Below, in pieces: positions 46,993 to 58,435 of a stretch of DNA of 64,000 nucleotides. Position 1 is the stretch's first letter; every line of letters starts with the position of its first letter. Source of the stretch: Coleophoma eucalyptorum. Taxonomy: Eukaryota > Ascomycota > Leotiomycetes > Helotiales > Dermateaceae. The stretch spans positions 496,001 through 560,000 of the forward strand of contig JALRME010000019.1 of assembly GCA_026120035.1 (NCBI GenBank), given 5' to 3'. The notes under the pieces were generated by a model. That model did not search any database and was not told the DNA's origin. It worked only from the letters and a program-made list of their open reading frames with translations. A program made the translations under genes and the position numbers.

Positions 46993-47928
46993 ATGGCTAC
47001 AGAACCCCTCACCCCAGACTCTACTCATCTTGAGCGTGTGGGATATCTCTTTGGCTACCCCATTGCCCACTCCCTTTCCCCGCTCCTCCACCAAACCATA
47101 TACGACCATCTCTCACCACCAAGAAAATGGTCGCAACTGTTCCTCGAATCCGTGGACATCCCCAACTTCCTCCGCCTGACCAAGGAACCCAAGTTCTACG
47201 GGGCATCGGTGACCATGCCGCATAAAGTCGCCATCATCCCGTACCTGGACGAGATTACCCAAGAGGGAAAAGAGATTGGCGCTTGCAATACAGTCTTCCT
47301 GAAAGAGAAGGATGGAAAGAGGATATTGGTGGGCACAAACACAGACACAATTGGCATCCGCGAAGCTTTTTACCAAAACCTCAAACCGGGGCAGAGTCCA
47401 GAGATTTTCAAGGGCAAGCCGGGATTGGTCATTGGAGGTGGTGGAGCTTGTCGAAGTGCTGTCTACGCTCTTGAGCGCTTTATGGGCTGCAGTCCTATCT
47501 ATATTGTGAACCGGGACGTTGCTGAAGTTGATGCTGTCCTGGCAAGTGGAATCAGCAAAAATTTAATCCACATCAAAACCATCGCAGACGCCCAAGCCGC
47601 CATTGCTCCCTCAGCAATTGTTTCTTGTATCCCAGATTTCCCACCAAAGACGCCAGAAGAGATTGAGGCGAGGGCCGTTATCGAGGTCTTCTTAGAGAAG
47701 CAAGAGAAAGGTGCCATCTTGGAGATGTGCTACCACCCAAGCCCCTTCACACAGATTGCTGCTTTGAGTGAGAAGAATGGATGGCAACTTATCCTCGGCA
47801 CAGAGGCTATGATTTATCAGGGATTAGAGCAAGATCGTTATTGGACGGGAGTCGAAGTAAAAGATTTACCTGGAGAGAAGGTCAAGGAGGTTATTTTGGA
47901 GGCTTTGAGCAAAGCTAGGAAGCATTAG
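46993..47928 (+). CDS. qutB: Quinate/shikimate 5-dehydrogenase
   Basis: A single exon of 311 aa. Landmarks of the shikimate/quinate dehydrogenase family are GYPIAHSLSPLLHQ (substrate hydroxyl-binding serines), SVTMPHK with the catalytic Lys78, NTDTIG with Asp118, and the nucleotide-binding loop GGGGACRSAVYAL. The enzyme oxidises quinate to 3-dehydroquinate (and shikimate to 3-dehydroshikimate) with NAD(P). In fungi the biosynthetic shikimate dehydrogenase is part of the pentafunctional AROM protein, so a free-standing single-domain enzyme beside a permease and a dehydroquinase is expected to be the catabolic QutB/Qa-3 type. Its leader is C/A-rich with context GTCAACATGG. Confidence 0.93.
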   Translation: MATEPLTPDSTHLERVGYLFGYPIAHSLSPLLHQTIYDHLSPPRKWSQLFLESVDIPNFLRLTKEPKFYGASVTMPHKVAIIPYLDEITQEGKEIGACNTVFLKEKDGKRILVGTNTDTIGIREAFYQNLKPGQSPEIFKGKPGLVIGGGGACRSAVYALERFMGCSPIYIVNRDVAEVDAVLASGISKNLIHIKTIADAQAAIAPSAIVSCIPDFPPKTPEEIEARAVIEVFLEKQEKGAILEMCYHPSPFTQIAALSEKNGWQLILGTEAMIYQGLEQDRYWTGVEVKDLPGEKVKEVILEALSKARKH

Positions 47929-49597
47929 AACTTAGATATGCTATATTATATTTCATTATTTGTGAATGGCTTTCAAGTCCCTCCTGCCTAGCTCTCTTTT
48001 CTAGCTTACTCATAAGTGCAGTATTGGCTTGCGATCCACGATGTTCCCCATGTCGTTCAATCTTGCTGTGGCTGCTTCACGCTGTTGGGATGCTGTCAAT
48101 ATCAAATTGTTTCCGAGCACCTCGTCGTTCATGATCGGTTAATCACTCACCCGCCATCCATACTACATCACCAACACGCACCAAACCTGTCACACCCCAG
48201 CCTCTGAAAACTTCCAAGAAAGTCCCAAGCATGCCCCAAGAAAGCCCCAAGAATCTTCCAAACAAGCTGTGACGATGACAGTGGAGAGGAGGTCTGCGGT
48301 TTTGCTGACCAAATGCCAAAAACAATAGTATCTATGACATGAAACGGGGTGGCCGGGAAGCTCTCAGATGGCGTCGTGTGGAGCGAGGGGGGAGGGGGGG
48401 TGAAGACTTACGCGGAGTAGCTTTGAGCTTGTGTTTCCTCATTTGCTTGGAAGGAGGATGACCAGGGGGAACAGACAGACAAGTTGATGCACCAAGGAGA
48501 TTCACTAGCATGTCTTGTCCCGTCGCAACGTGCGGAGGGTGGTCTGGGGTATGGGGTTCGCTCGCACCGCTCGCTGGCTGTTGTTTCGTTTCCGTCCCAC
48601 TAGTGCTTGCACTGGCTGGCGCATGGGGTCGGGCAAGAATAGGGAGGATGAGAGGTGGGAGATTGTAGAGGAGCGAACAATCTGGAGAAACACGAACGTA
48701 CGATCTAGGGTTAATGCGATATTTTCTTTCTTAATTTGTGGCGATGTAGAGCCTGCCTCGCAGTTCTTTCCAGATCCTCGTATTTTGTCTTGATGCTTCG
48801 GTTTTTGGTACCGCACTTCCCTTCTACTTCCTTATTTTTCAAACCTGTTACCTCACCTCACGCAACCAAAGTCTGAAAGCAGTGATACGAGCCAAGCTGT
48901 CAACTAGCAGTGTTGATCCTACAGTCTCGAAGCCAACAAGCTCCTTTCTTTTCTCCCGCCACTTACTACTTCTTGCCGTTTGGGAATCAGCTACTCTCCA
49001 GCCTAGTCACACCCCTATTTGCCACTAACCTACCTTTTAGCTTCTAGACTCTGCTCCTCCTACGCCATACCTTAGTCTATCGAATCGCATTTTTCAAGCC
49101 GACTCAGCCACTCAGGTAATTCGCATCTAATGCTTTACTAGCTTTTCTTCTTTCGTTTTTCGTGTTTCTAAAAAAAAACAAGCATCACAACTTCAACGCA
49201 TAGCAACACCTCTCGATATTTCTAGGATGTAGTACTCAGCTTCCTCCTTTGTCTTTCCTACTTCGAATATTTATACCGCAAATTTGAAAAATCTTTCTCG
49301 GGTTTGTTTCGTTTCCAACTTGATATAAAGAAGACAAGGGCCCGGCAGATAGTACACTACCAGCTACCACATCCTCGGTTCTAGAAACTCAGTTGACAGG
49401 TCTTGGCAGTGAAATCATGGAGAAGCTCTATTAGTTGATTCATCAAGCATGAATGGACAGTATTGAGGCTTGTTCCTAATTCACTCACAGCCTAAGTTCT
49501 AGCATGCATTTGTCCGTGATGGGCTTCTCAAATTTACATACCAGATCCAAACACTCCAGCATATATATAACTATTTAAATAGATATAGTCAGACTTT
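47929..49597. other. Intergenic region inside the quinate cluster
   Basis: 1.7 kb between the 3' ends of the dehydrogenase and dioxygenase genes. Imperfect repeats of CCCCAAGAAAG occur near 48209-48253, a G run at about 48390-48400 and an A run near 49171-49178. Opposing frames of 92 and 103 codons at 48505-48816 overlap almost completely and are likely chance. No dehydroshikimate dehydratase gene is present. Confidence 0.5.
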
Positions 49598-50729
49598 TTA
49601 GTCTAGGTCAGGGATAGGCAGACCCTTCCACATCTTCATCTTTCTCCCCTGAGCCTTCATTGCCTCCATGGCCTTCTTTTCCCTCAGCTCCTGCGCCTCC
49701 TGATCCGTGACCAGCACAAAATCATACTCGATCAAAGCTGAGCCTTCCCCCACACCATATTTCTTCGCCTGTTCAGCATTCACCTTCTTCAGGTCGACAA
49801 CTAGAGAATCCTTTACGCCGAACACTGCATCTGAGGATTCGAAGGGGTCGTTGCGTAGGTATAATGCTCTGATTCTGTGTTAGACTTGGCATATATATTG
49901 AAAGATAGAGAATATTTACGTGATTAAAGGATCAAACCCATCCTTTGCAAACATGAAATGCATATGACTAGGTCGATATGGGTGCCTCTTCAAGTGCTTA
50001 AGAAGCTTTCCCACGGGGCCATCATGCGGGATGGGATAAGGCACAGGTACGATAGCCTTGAAGAAGAAATCGCCATTCTTGTCACTGGTCAAGACAGCTC
50101 GTCCATCCGGTCCATCTCTCTCTTTATACTGTACGTCGTAAAAGCCCTTGGAGTCTGTTTCCCAGACATCAATCTTTGCGCCTTCGATTGGCTTCCCGGA
50201 GACATCTTTCAGTGTGCACACTACCAGACATGGTTCTCCATCCGGATCGCTGGATATGTCGCTTCCTAAACTAGAGTGCGGCGCTTCGTGGGTGTGAAAT
50301 GGACCCAGGACGGTGCCTTCGGTGGAATTGGGCGGCTTCGGATGATCGATTGAATCGACTAGCAGAGAGAGCCCGAGGACATCACTTAGCAGAATAAATT
50401 CCTGTAATTGCTCAGTTCCATCTACTTCTTATTGTACCAATTTACAGACTCACCTGTCGCACATCCGTGCAGATCTGGCCCACGCTCGTCAAGAACATAA
50501 TACCGGCCATCCATTCGTCTGTACTTAATCTTGTTTCTCGTGCCAGTTCATGAAGGTGCACTACTAAACGATCGAGGAGGTATTTTAATCGGGGATCGGG
50601 TGTTTGAGAATTGATGGCATGTACGTTCTCGGTAATGTTATCAGTCGTGAGGTCTTTCATCGGTGGTAGCGTTGCGACAATGGCTTTCGAGGCCTCGATG
50701 ACAGAGTCATCGTGTTTGTTTGCTGCCAT
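49598..50729 (-). CDS. Intradiol ring-cleavage dioxygenase (catechol / hydroxyquinol / protocatechuate type)
   Basis: Exons 50729-50454, 50401-49920 and 49868-49598 give 342 aa; introns are 52 and 51 bp. An N-terminal helical dimerisation domain (about 1-100) precedes the catalytic beta-sandwich. Non-haem Fe(III) ligands can be placed: Tyr180 (KGFYDVQY), Tyr214 (PVPYPIPHDGPVG), His238 and His240 (RPSHMHF). Other family blocks are TEGTVLGPFHTHEAP and GAKIDVWETDSKG. The enzyme opens a catecholic ring between the hydroxyls using O2. Fungal enzymes of this build act on catechol, hydroxyquinol or protocatechuate. The setting among quinate genes, whose pathway yields protocatechuate, makes a protocatechuate 3,4-dioxygenase role attractive but unproven. 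No signal peptide, so cytosolic. The C-terminal tail is lysine/methionine-rich. Confidence 0.9.
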
Positions 50730-51508
50730 GTCAGGTATTTCTGAGAGGATTGACGATTGAGGGAAGTGGCCAAAGGGGGAGGAGAGTCCTTGTATTCAAA
50801 TCTTGAAGAAGATGGAAGCTGTACATAAGATCACGTCAACCCTGAGTAGTTATGGGAAAGCTGTGAAGCGTTTCCACCCCTCATATCCGCACGATTTGCT
50901 ACCGGGTACTGCTTCCTGGCCCGGCAGCAAGCTTTCCCCGCCATTGTGAGGCGATAGTGCTAAGAGAGCACCAATTATGAGAGAGATGATTCTCAGAGTG
51001 GGACAGACACGTGAGAAAACAATCAGGTGACCTTGATCTTAATTCCGCAATACCCACCGTCATTCCGACTGGTTGAGTGGAGGAGCAGAGTCAGCAGAGT
51101 CAACATACTTCTAAGCAGGACATGAAACTTAGTCATGGCCTTTTACCTCATTGCTGGAGTGAGAGGAAGAGGAGGAGGAAGAGTTGGATGAGCCAGCAAG
51201 TGGGGGAGCTCTCGCTGCAGGCTGAATCTTTATCCGGAAATACCCCACAGATTCACCCCTCGCCAAGTTCTCCCTCCGCCAAAACATCGCCATGCAATTG
51301 GCACTGGCGACATTTCTCGGGTTTGAGTATCTCCTGCTCTAGGGACGGTATGGATGAGAGAAAGACCGCTAATATCTCGGGTCGTCTGTCTTTCTTTCCG
51401 GAGTACAAACTCAACCACAAAATATATTACAACCGCATACATTCCAGTCATTGCGGATTCTCTTTAAGAAATATCACACGCCATTAATTCTACCAAAACA
51501 ATTTGAAA
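50730..51508. promoter_or_regulatory. Divergent promoter region, dioxygenase / dehydroquinase
   Basis: 779 bp between divergent start codons. A 13-of-16 match to the QA-1F consensus sits at 51220-51235 (listed separately). Frames across this region (for example 51077-51487) have no domain similarity. Confidence 0.6.
51220..51235 (+). promoter_or_regulatory. Candidate QutA/QA-1F operator
   Basis: GGCTGAATCTTTATCC agrees with GGRTAARYRYTTATCC at 13 of 16 positions, including the whole right half-site TTATCC. It lies 274 bp before the dehydroquinase start and about 490 bp before the dioxygenase start. QutA/QA-1F is the zinc-cluster activator of quinate genes; this assignment rests on motif and position only. 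Confidence 0.5.
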
Positions 51509-52031
51509 ATGCCAGCCAAGAAGATTCTCCTTCTCAATGGACCTAACCTCAACCTTTTGGGTACCAGAGAACCTGCAATCTATGGAACAACAACTCTAGC
51601 AGACATTGAATCAGCAGCAGTGTCACAAGCCAAAGCAGGAGATGCAGAACTGCAATACTTTCAAACAAACCACGAGGGCCAATTAGTTGATAGGAGTGAG
51701 TGCCATCTCCCCAGTTCTTTCATTATTGTTCAAAGTAAACCTCATCTCACAATCTTCAGTACACCAAGCACGACTCGACGGCGTCGAAGCAATCGTCATC
51801 AACCCAGCAGCATTCACGCACTACAGCGTGGCCCTTAGAGATGCACTAGGTGGCGTCAACATCCCCTTTGTCGAGGTCCATATCTCGAACGTGCATGCGA
51901 GAGAGGAATTCCGACACAAGAGCTTCTTGAGCGATAAAGCAGAGGCGGTTATCTGTGGATTGGGTACCTTTGGTTACAAGGCTGCTGTGGAGTATTGTAT
52001 GACTGAGCTGAAGACCAGGGCCAAGGCATAG
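51509..52031 (+). CDS. qutE: Catabolic type II 3-dehydroquinase
   Basis: Exons 51509-51695 and 51760-52031 (64-bp intron) give 152 aa, the usual type II length. Family motifs are [17 protein letters not shown] with the catalytic Tyr25, [17 protein letters not shown], and [17 protein letters not shown] with the catalytic histidine region. The enzyme dehydrates 3-dehydroquinate to 3-dehydroshikimate. Fungal shikimate biosynthesis uses the type I domain of AROM, so an independent type II enzyme is the quinate-inducible QutE/Qa-2. The start is the ATG at 51509 ([10 protein letters not shown]). It is divergent from the dioxygenase gene and two genes away from the quinate dehydrogenase. Confidence 0.95.
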
Positions 52032-52478
52032 TTCTGTACTGGAATTTTAGAGTTTGGATCCTACCTCATGTTTGGCCAGGGACTCGAAACTTATCTTCAA
52101 TTGCAGACACGTTCGCAATAATCGGGCTCAGAGTTCATGGACCATTCAAAATCTGTCAAGGGCAACTCAATTACTCATTTGAGCACAGTCATTATTAGAA
52201 CACGACAATAATCTTCGAACTTTTTTTTTCATTGGTTAATAACGGCAAGATTTCCGGTTTTGCAAACTGATTTAGTGATCAAGCCGAATTAAAGAAAGCA
52301 GTGATCTATAAGTTGTACCGACTACTAAAGCACACTTCACTGAATTTCTTCCTTCAAAAATTATTCTTGGTGAACTTATACTCTTCCTCTCTTGAATAAC
52401 TCGGCACGGTATAGCCATAGATTAAAATTACTGATTCTGAAAACAGCTAATTATACAGGTACCATTTCAAAAACCTCC
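52032..52478. other. Convergent 3' region
   Basis: 447 bp of AT-rich sequence between dehydroquinase (plus) and the 641-residue unknown gene (minus). No gene was seen. Confidence 0.55.
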
Positions 52479-54467
52479 TCATTCGAAGATAGTGATAGCA
52501 TACGAGGACAACTGTCCACCCTTGGTCTTAATCCTGATCTTGATTTCTTGCGTAGACTCATCCTTTTTAATGCCCAGGCCCGCAACCTGCTGCTTATTCT
52601 TATCAGGCTTTTCTATGCTCCCATTGTTGCTGAACGCCTCGATTGTCTTCCTCACCGAATGGAATTCACCACGCAGTAACGTTGGGAATAGACAAAGCTC
52701 ACGATGGGATTTAGTCTCCTTGCAATCCTTCAAACAGAACAGTAGCGAGATGTTGTGTCTGAGAAACTTGAACGCTTCGACCTTCTCCTCATCGAAGCAA
52801 TCCTTTGCTGACTCGAATCCGTCCCACATGTGAGGGAATGTGATCAGGTGCGTGACTGGGACCCAGGTTCCCTCTTCCAGGTTTGCGTCCTTGGAAGAAC
52901 TTCGACAACCCCATGTATACCATGAAGCAGTGTGGCTTCCCTCGTTGTGGAAGGCCATAATTGGCTTGGTGCCTTCGTGGCCAGTCGTGAAGAAGTATGG
53001 GCCAATGGGCTCGGTTGGAACGAATGCCTCAATATACTCGGCGTCTGACAGCACCTTCAATACCAGTTTCCGCATCGAGATCTTTGTGGTTATAACGTTT
53101 GAGAAGTCCAATGATGCGAGACCCTTGGTTCGACGGGCTGCAGGAATTACACTGCCAAATAGCTTTGCTGGCTTCTTGAGAAGCTCTTCTGCTGTCTCCT
53201 GGCGACCTACGACATCTGCCTCCGTCTTAGACCAAATTATGGCACGCTCCGGGATCTGATCAGTGGTCAGATACTGTCGCTCAAGGTCCCGAGGAGTGTA
53301 TCCTATCCTTCCCAAGATCTTCTCGGCACTCTCTACATTGCCGACAGAAGGAGCTGCTGTTCTGAACAAGAGTTAGCATATGTTAGCAGCGAGAAGAAGG
53401 ATGAAAAGGAACGGGAGTACTTACGGTCTCAGATATGTGAGGGGATTTGCCTTGGCCTCCCAGTTCTTCTTCAGTGTTGCCATATCTTGGTCCTCACGAA
53501 CACATTCGAATAGATATCCAATCATTCCACCACGCAGTGACGAAATACAGCCTACAAAGGCCTCTCGAGAATATCTGGTCACTAGGTTCTGTTTCTCCAT
53601 GTCCTTCAGTCTCAGTTTGGCTAGAGAATCATTTGTCTCCTTCAGCCATGCTACAGGAGCCTTGTGCGATTGCGTATATGGCAACTGATTATCATGGATG
53701 ATGTGGGAAACTCGGTCAATGACAGCCGTTGAATTATCAGCAAGAATACGATCAAGCATAGTATATGTAGTGCTTGTATCCTGAGAATCTGTGTAATGCT
53801 GCGCTAGTGGTATGTCCCTCAGGTTGATGGACATATGATTCCACACTCCCGTCGTTGGAGTTCCGAGTAGTCTGGACTTTTTGCTATAGATTCGTAATTC
53901 GTCACCGACGGCTTTGTCCTTGAAGAGTTCTCGTACATCTGCGACAGACTTCTTGTAATAATCTGTGACTGCATCATTGGCTGGCCAGAACAGGGGTACC
54001 AATGTTCCCTCATCGCTAACGATACAGAGGTCACCATATTGGCGCATGAACTGCTTGCAAGCCGTGCAGTTCATCACTCGGCGGTACTGTGCCGGAAGTC
54101 CACCAATAAAGGTCTCAGTCACTATTCTAGACTTCTGCGAGTTGATTGAGGTGTCAAGCTTTGCATGGAATATAGGTCTCTTCCCTCGAAGTAAATCCTC
54201 GGCTGTCGCTTGCATAGCTTCCAGGAGTGGCTCAATACTACGATCGGAAGCTCGCTCCTCGGATGCAGATGTATGAGAGAGCTGACAGTAAGGGTTGCCA
54301 CATTCGTAGTAGTGGTATGCAGGAATTGTCGTATCATCTGTCAAAGTTACAGAGCTTGCTGACGTCAAGCTTGGAGCATCGTTCCCCTGAACGTCTGGGT
54401 TGTCGATCACCTCGAAATCATGCTCATAATCATTTTCGATCGTGGGCAATACCTGCTGAAGTTGCAT
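52479..54467 (-). CDS. Conserved-looking protein of unknown function, 641 aa
   Basis: Exons 54467-53425 and 53361-52479 (63-bp intron GTAAGT...TTCAG) give 641 aa. I do not recognise the family. Residues 56-65 (C-x4-C-x3-H, in ECGNPYCQLSH) and 134-148 (C-x2-C-x10-C, in NCTACKQFMRQYGDLC) could bind a metal. Further text is globular and rich in aromatics, e.g. FIGGLPAQYRRVMNC, PLFWPANDAVTDYYKKS, and near the C-terminus FTTGHEGTKPIMAFHNEGSH and WYTWGCRSSSKD. No signal peptide or membrane helix is seen. The first in-frame ATG gives MQLQQVLPTIEND. Long open exons and clean splicing make it a real gene. It converges on the quinate dehydroquinase gene; a link to the cluster is not shown. Confidence 0.8.
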
Positions 54468-55343
54468 GATGGATACAATGATACCCCGCGATGCCAAACC
54501 ACTGCAACTTCTTCAAGCAATTTGTGATAATTCGAAGCAAGTACAGTGATACCGTCGAGATTGTTAGGCGAGCGATGGATATCGGATGTGAGTGAGTAAT
54601 GATGTACTCTTCAATATTCGACGTGAATTCGTATAAGATCCCCAAGAGTAATCCTTTTGATATAAAAGAGATAAGATGATGGCAAGACCATGGTGGTGAG
54701 ACAGCCTTATATAGAAAAGCGCCTTGCCATCTCCAGCCTTCGGTGAGAGTGCAGCCTGCGGCGTATGAGTCAAGTCACGTGCTTCACCAGATGATTCACC
54801 TGGCCTACTTCCTGAAAGCCATCGGCGGGAGTTTGTAGCAGTAGCATTGATTTAATCGGTATTTTTTTTTAGCTCTCCTGTGAAGTGGTTTTATCAAAGT
54901 GCTGAAAACCCCGATAATTTCACGGATTGCATGCATATATGATCATAAAGATTAAGGACCAGCTCGGCCTATCGCCAGATCGCTTCCTCCCTGGAAGGTG
55001 GCTACGTTACTGAAACTGAGCAGACCTAAAGCATATTATATTTACAATGTTTATATAAGCTAAGAAGTTCTTACATATCTTGTTAGAAGTCAAATAGTCA
55101 TGTGATAGGCTTTGTTTGCATTCCAGGCGTCGAGACGATAAGGCGGGATTCTTACAGTCTGTCTCAATCAAGAGCACTTCAACTTATAGCTACACTTCCA
55201 ACTCTATGTCTTTTTCGTTCAACATATTTAAAGGTATCAGGTAGCATGCACCACGTGACTCTGTTTTCAGACAATTGGCCCCTTTCACCCACTATTCAGC
55301 GTGACAACTAACCTATCACCTCATCTATCTTTCATTCATCACC
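54468..55343. promoter_or_regulatory. Divergent intergenic region
   Basis: 876 bp between the unknown 641-residue gene (minus) and the Arp1-type amidase gene (plus). AT-rich in the middle with a T run at about 54863-54870. Should hold both promoters; no specific element was identified. Confidence 0.5.
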
Positions 55344-57599
55344 ATGGAAGGACCAAGCACCACAAAATATGAACCTATATCTCAGGATATACTTAATTCG
55401 GATATCATTTCAGAGTCCGCTCGGCCTAACGATATCACTGTTGAACTCGATGGTGTTCAATATCTGGTACAACCCAAGGCTACCGCAGAACTCGAAATAT
55501 TAGACCTACCAAGCGACCCGGAAGTAAACCCTGCGTTTACGCCATCGGAAACTGCCTCCAGAAATGATACTACTTGGCTTCCCGTCACTGTAATCAACAG
55601 CTCCAGCTGGCAAGTCTCGGACGACTCACGTGTGCCCGGATCTTATCTAGATGATGAGTTGCAAAAGATGCAAGGCTTAGATGATGTATTGATTGATGCA
55701 TTCATGCAAACAATAATTTGTCTAATGCCTCTTGATACCGCTCCTGTTTTGAAATCCAAACTCTCTGAATGGGAAAGTTCCCGGAAAATCAGGTTTGTAA
55801 AGAGTCGCCAACATGAGGCACTGTGTCCCGCTCCGTACTTTCTGCAAGGGAATAATCTGCATAAGGTGTACAGACTGTATCCAGACCCATACGGTGCATT
55901 CATCAGCGGAATATTTGAGTCTACTCCAGGACAGTAAGCCCTACTTTATCATTTTCTTCCGAAACGTATCTGCAGGTCTAGCACCCTTGGTGTATTGACA
56001 TGGAGAAGTCCTGGGCCGTACTTATCAGGGCTGATCCGATTCAGAGCTAGCAATCTCCACAGGACTAACATAATATTCATAGCTACCATGAAATTCAATC
56101 CAATCTCATTCCGATACCATCACGGCTATATTATCCCCAGCGTGGGTCAAATCTTCAGAACCCATTATCCGGCCAGAGAATTGCCATAAAGGATATCTTT
56201 CATATTTCCGGTCTTAAGACCGGTGCTGGATCAAAAGCCTATCGGTCTTTAAGCCCACCTGCCAGACATACCGCTGAGGCAGTCCAAGCACTCATCGAAG
56301 CAGGTGCAGTGATTGTAGGAAAGACAAAAACGGTCTGCTTCGCTTCTGGAGCAGCAGCTTCGGACTGGACTGAGTATGAGTGCCCGATCAATCCACGTGG
56401 GGATGGGCGACTGGATCCTGATTGTAGTAGTACTGGTAGTGGTGTAGCTATTGCTAGCTATGAGTGGCTGGACTTTAGCATCGGTTCTGACAGCTTGGGA
56501 AGTATGGTTGGCCCTGCTGCCGCGAACGGTGTATTCGGACTCAGACCTACTCATGGATTGCCTTTTTCTCCTAGTGCGCAAGATGGAATTATCGTATCGA
56601 AATTACTTGATACAATTGGCCATTTCAGCCGCAACTTGCCCGACTTCGAGATGTTAGCAAAAGCCTGGTTTCCTGGATCTATGTCGGAGAGCGGTGTCTC
56701 TAGAAGAGTTAGGCGGATCCTGGTCCACCCTGAACTTACCACAGGCTATGAGAAGAAAGAAAGCAAAGTTATAAGAGATTTCATATTGGATTTCGAAAGA
56801 GTCTCTAGGCTCCCAGCTGAAAACTTTGATCTGGGTGCCTTAACTTTCACTACTCCTGATGAGCACACACTGGGAATGAAGTGGAGAGAGTATCTGGGCG
56901 ATACCATGGCCAATATACAGCTCTACGACTCCCACCAGAACAGTCTTGACTTTGAAAAAGACTTTTGTGACAAGTTTGGCTCTTCTCCATTTTTGGAGCC
57001 TATCGTGGCCTACAAGCGTGAACTGGCTCGAGAAACAGTCTCGAAGGCCATGTATAAGGATGAATGTAGCAGAATGAAGATGTTCCAAGAATTTATTAGA
57101 ACAGAGATAATGGTTGAGGGAACCGTCATGCTTCTACCTATTACAGGAGCAAAGCCGTCCTTGATTGACGCTCAGCCTTCGATGAAGTCGTTAATTACGA
57201 AGCACGATGCCAGATCCTGGATAGAAGTATTAGAGAAACGTGGCAGACGCTGGCAGGGATATGGCTTCAGATCAACTGCCGTATCTGTTCTTGGAGGCTT
57301 ACCTTGTGTCTCATTTCCTGGTAAGTTTTTCATTCACCGATCATGATACAAATTATTGACATATTCTAGTTGGGGAAACACCATATGATGGCAAATCTGG
57401 ATTGCAAGAGAATTCCTTCTACCGACCTATCAACCTAATGATTATTGGGGCCCCCGGTAAGTTTTGACTCATCCATAATGCGTACACCTGCTAATTTGTA
57501 TGAACAGGCTCGGATGTGGCTCTGATTTCACTTGTGAAGGAGATTTTTGAGAGGTCGAATCGTCCGCTGGAAGTGAAGACCGGGAACACCATTTATTAA
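55344..57599 (+). CDS. Arp1-type amidase (amidase-signature enzyme with Arp1 N-terminal domain)
   Basis: Exons 55344-55933, 56083-57320, 57370-57456 and 57508-57599 give 668 aa. The first intron (149 bp) has a clear branch point (GACTAAC) and keeps phase; its end restores the block IPIPSRLYYPQRGS and then LSGQRIAIKDIF. N-terminal residues 1 to about 200 match the domain described in scytalone-dehydratase-like protein Arp1. The amidase-signature domain follows with an intact Ser-cisSer-Lys triad by motif: VIVGKTKT (Lys), CSSTGSG (cis-Ser) and GSDSLGSM (nucleophile Ser). Such enzymes hydrolyse amides; Arp1-type members are often near secondary-metabolism genes, but none is seen here. The substrate is unknown. 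Confidence 0.85.
56208..56223. repeat. 16-bp perfect palindrome within the amidase gene
   Basis: CCGGTCTTAAGACCGG is fully self-complementary and lies in the codons for SGLKTGAG of the amidase. It is probably incidental to the protein sequence. Confidence 0.7.
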
Positions 57600-58435
57600 A
57601 TTGAAATTCAACATTTCAGAGCACTTTGCCTTGATGAATTACTCTTATTGAAACTTGCCTTAACTTTATACATTGGCACAATAAAACAGGAATCCTGCAG
57701 ATACTGGAATGCAACGGTTTGAGGCAACCCATCGCTTAGACCTCGATCGTCGCTTAAAGCTACATACAGTTTTCTCACCTCGACGGCAACTCATTGAACT
57801 CAATCGAGTCGAACAAGAAACTCCTCTGTGAATCGGCCATGGAACGTATTGCGTTATATAATATAATTCGAATTAAGCGCTTTGATAAATAAAGGCTAGC
57901 CACTGAAGTTTAGCAGTGATTGAGGAAACCCCGCTTCGATTTCTAAGCTGTCCCTAATCCACCTGCATAAGAGTCGACTGCGGCTTCTACCAGCCGCAAT
58001 GATGTCGTTTGGAATAGGCTGAAGCGCTGCCCCTCAATCTAATCCATAGTATCAGCTTCCTGTTCAGTTGCTCAAGATATTTACTCCGAAGCCCCGCTTT
58101 TCCCGGGTAGGTATGGTATTGTGCATATGCATATGCAGATTTACCGGTACTTGCAGTTTCAGTTATCGCGCCAATGAGCACTTTAGACGACGCACATCGT
58201 TCTGCTGGACTGCACGTTGAAAGTCTCCCATTGTGGAGAGATGAACATGCCACTTGCGACGTCACACTGTGTAGAAAGTAATGGAGCAGTAGATTCAGGG
58301 ATGAGATCTTGTCTGTGCAACAGTATGTATGTTTCTCGTATTTACACATAGACTATCTGCCATATATCAAATATGTACAATGAAAGAAGTTATTCTTCTC
58401 CTTACTTCCACCGAGACTTTGAAGTCTAATTCCAC
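57600..58435. other. Convergent 3' region
   Basis: 836 bp between the amidase (plus) and the galactanase (minus) stop codons. A 120-codon minus-strand frame at 58349-57987 has no known domain. No repeat or RNA gene was seen. Confidence 0.5.

Noticed and set aside
55983..56040. Possible extra exon between the first two exons of the amidase gene
   Set aside because: A CAG acceptor at 55976 gives an open stretch, but no matching donor restores the frame and the conserved Arp1-amidase junction; the single 149-bp intron fits phase and family better.
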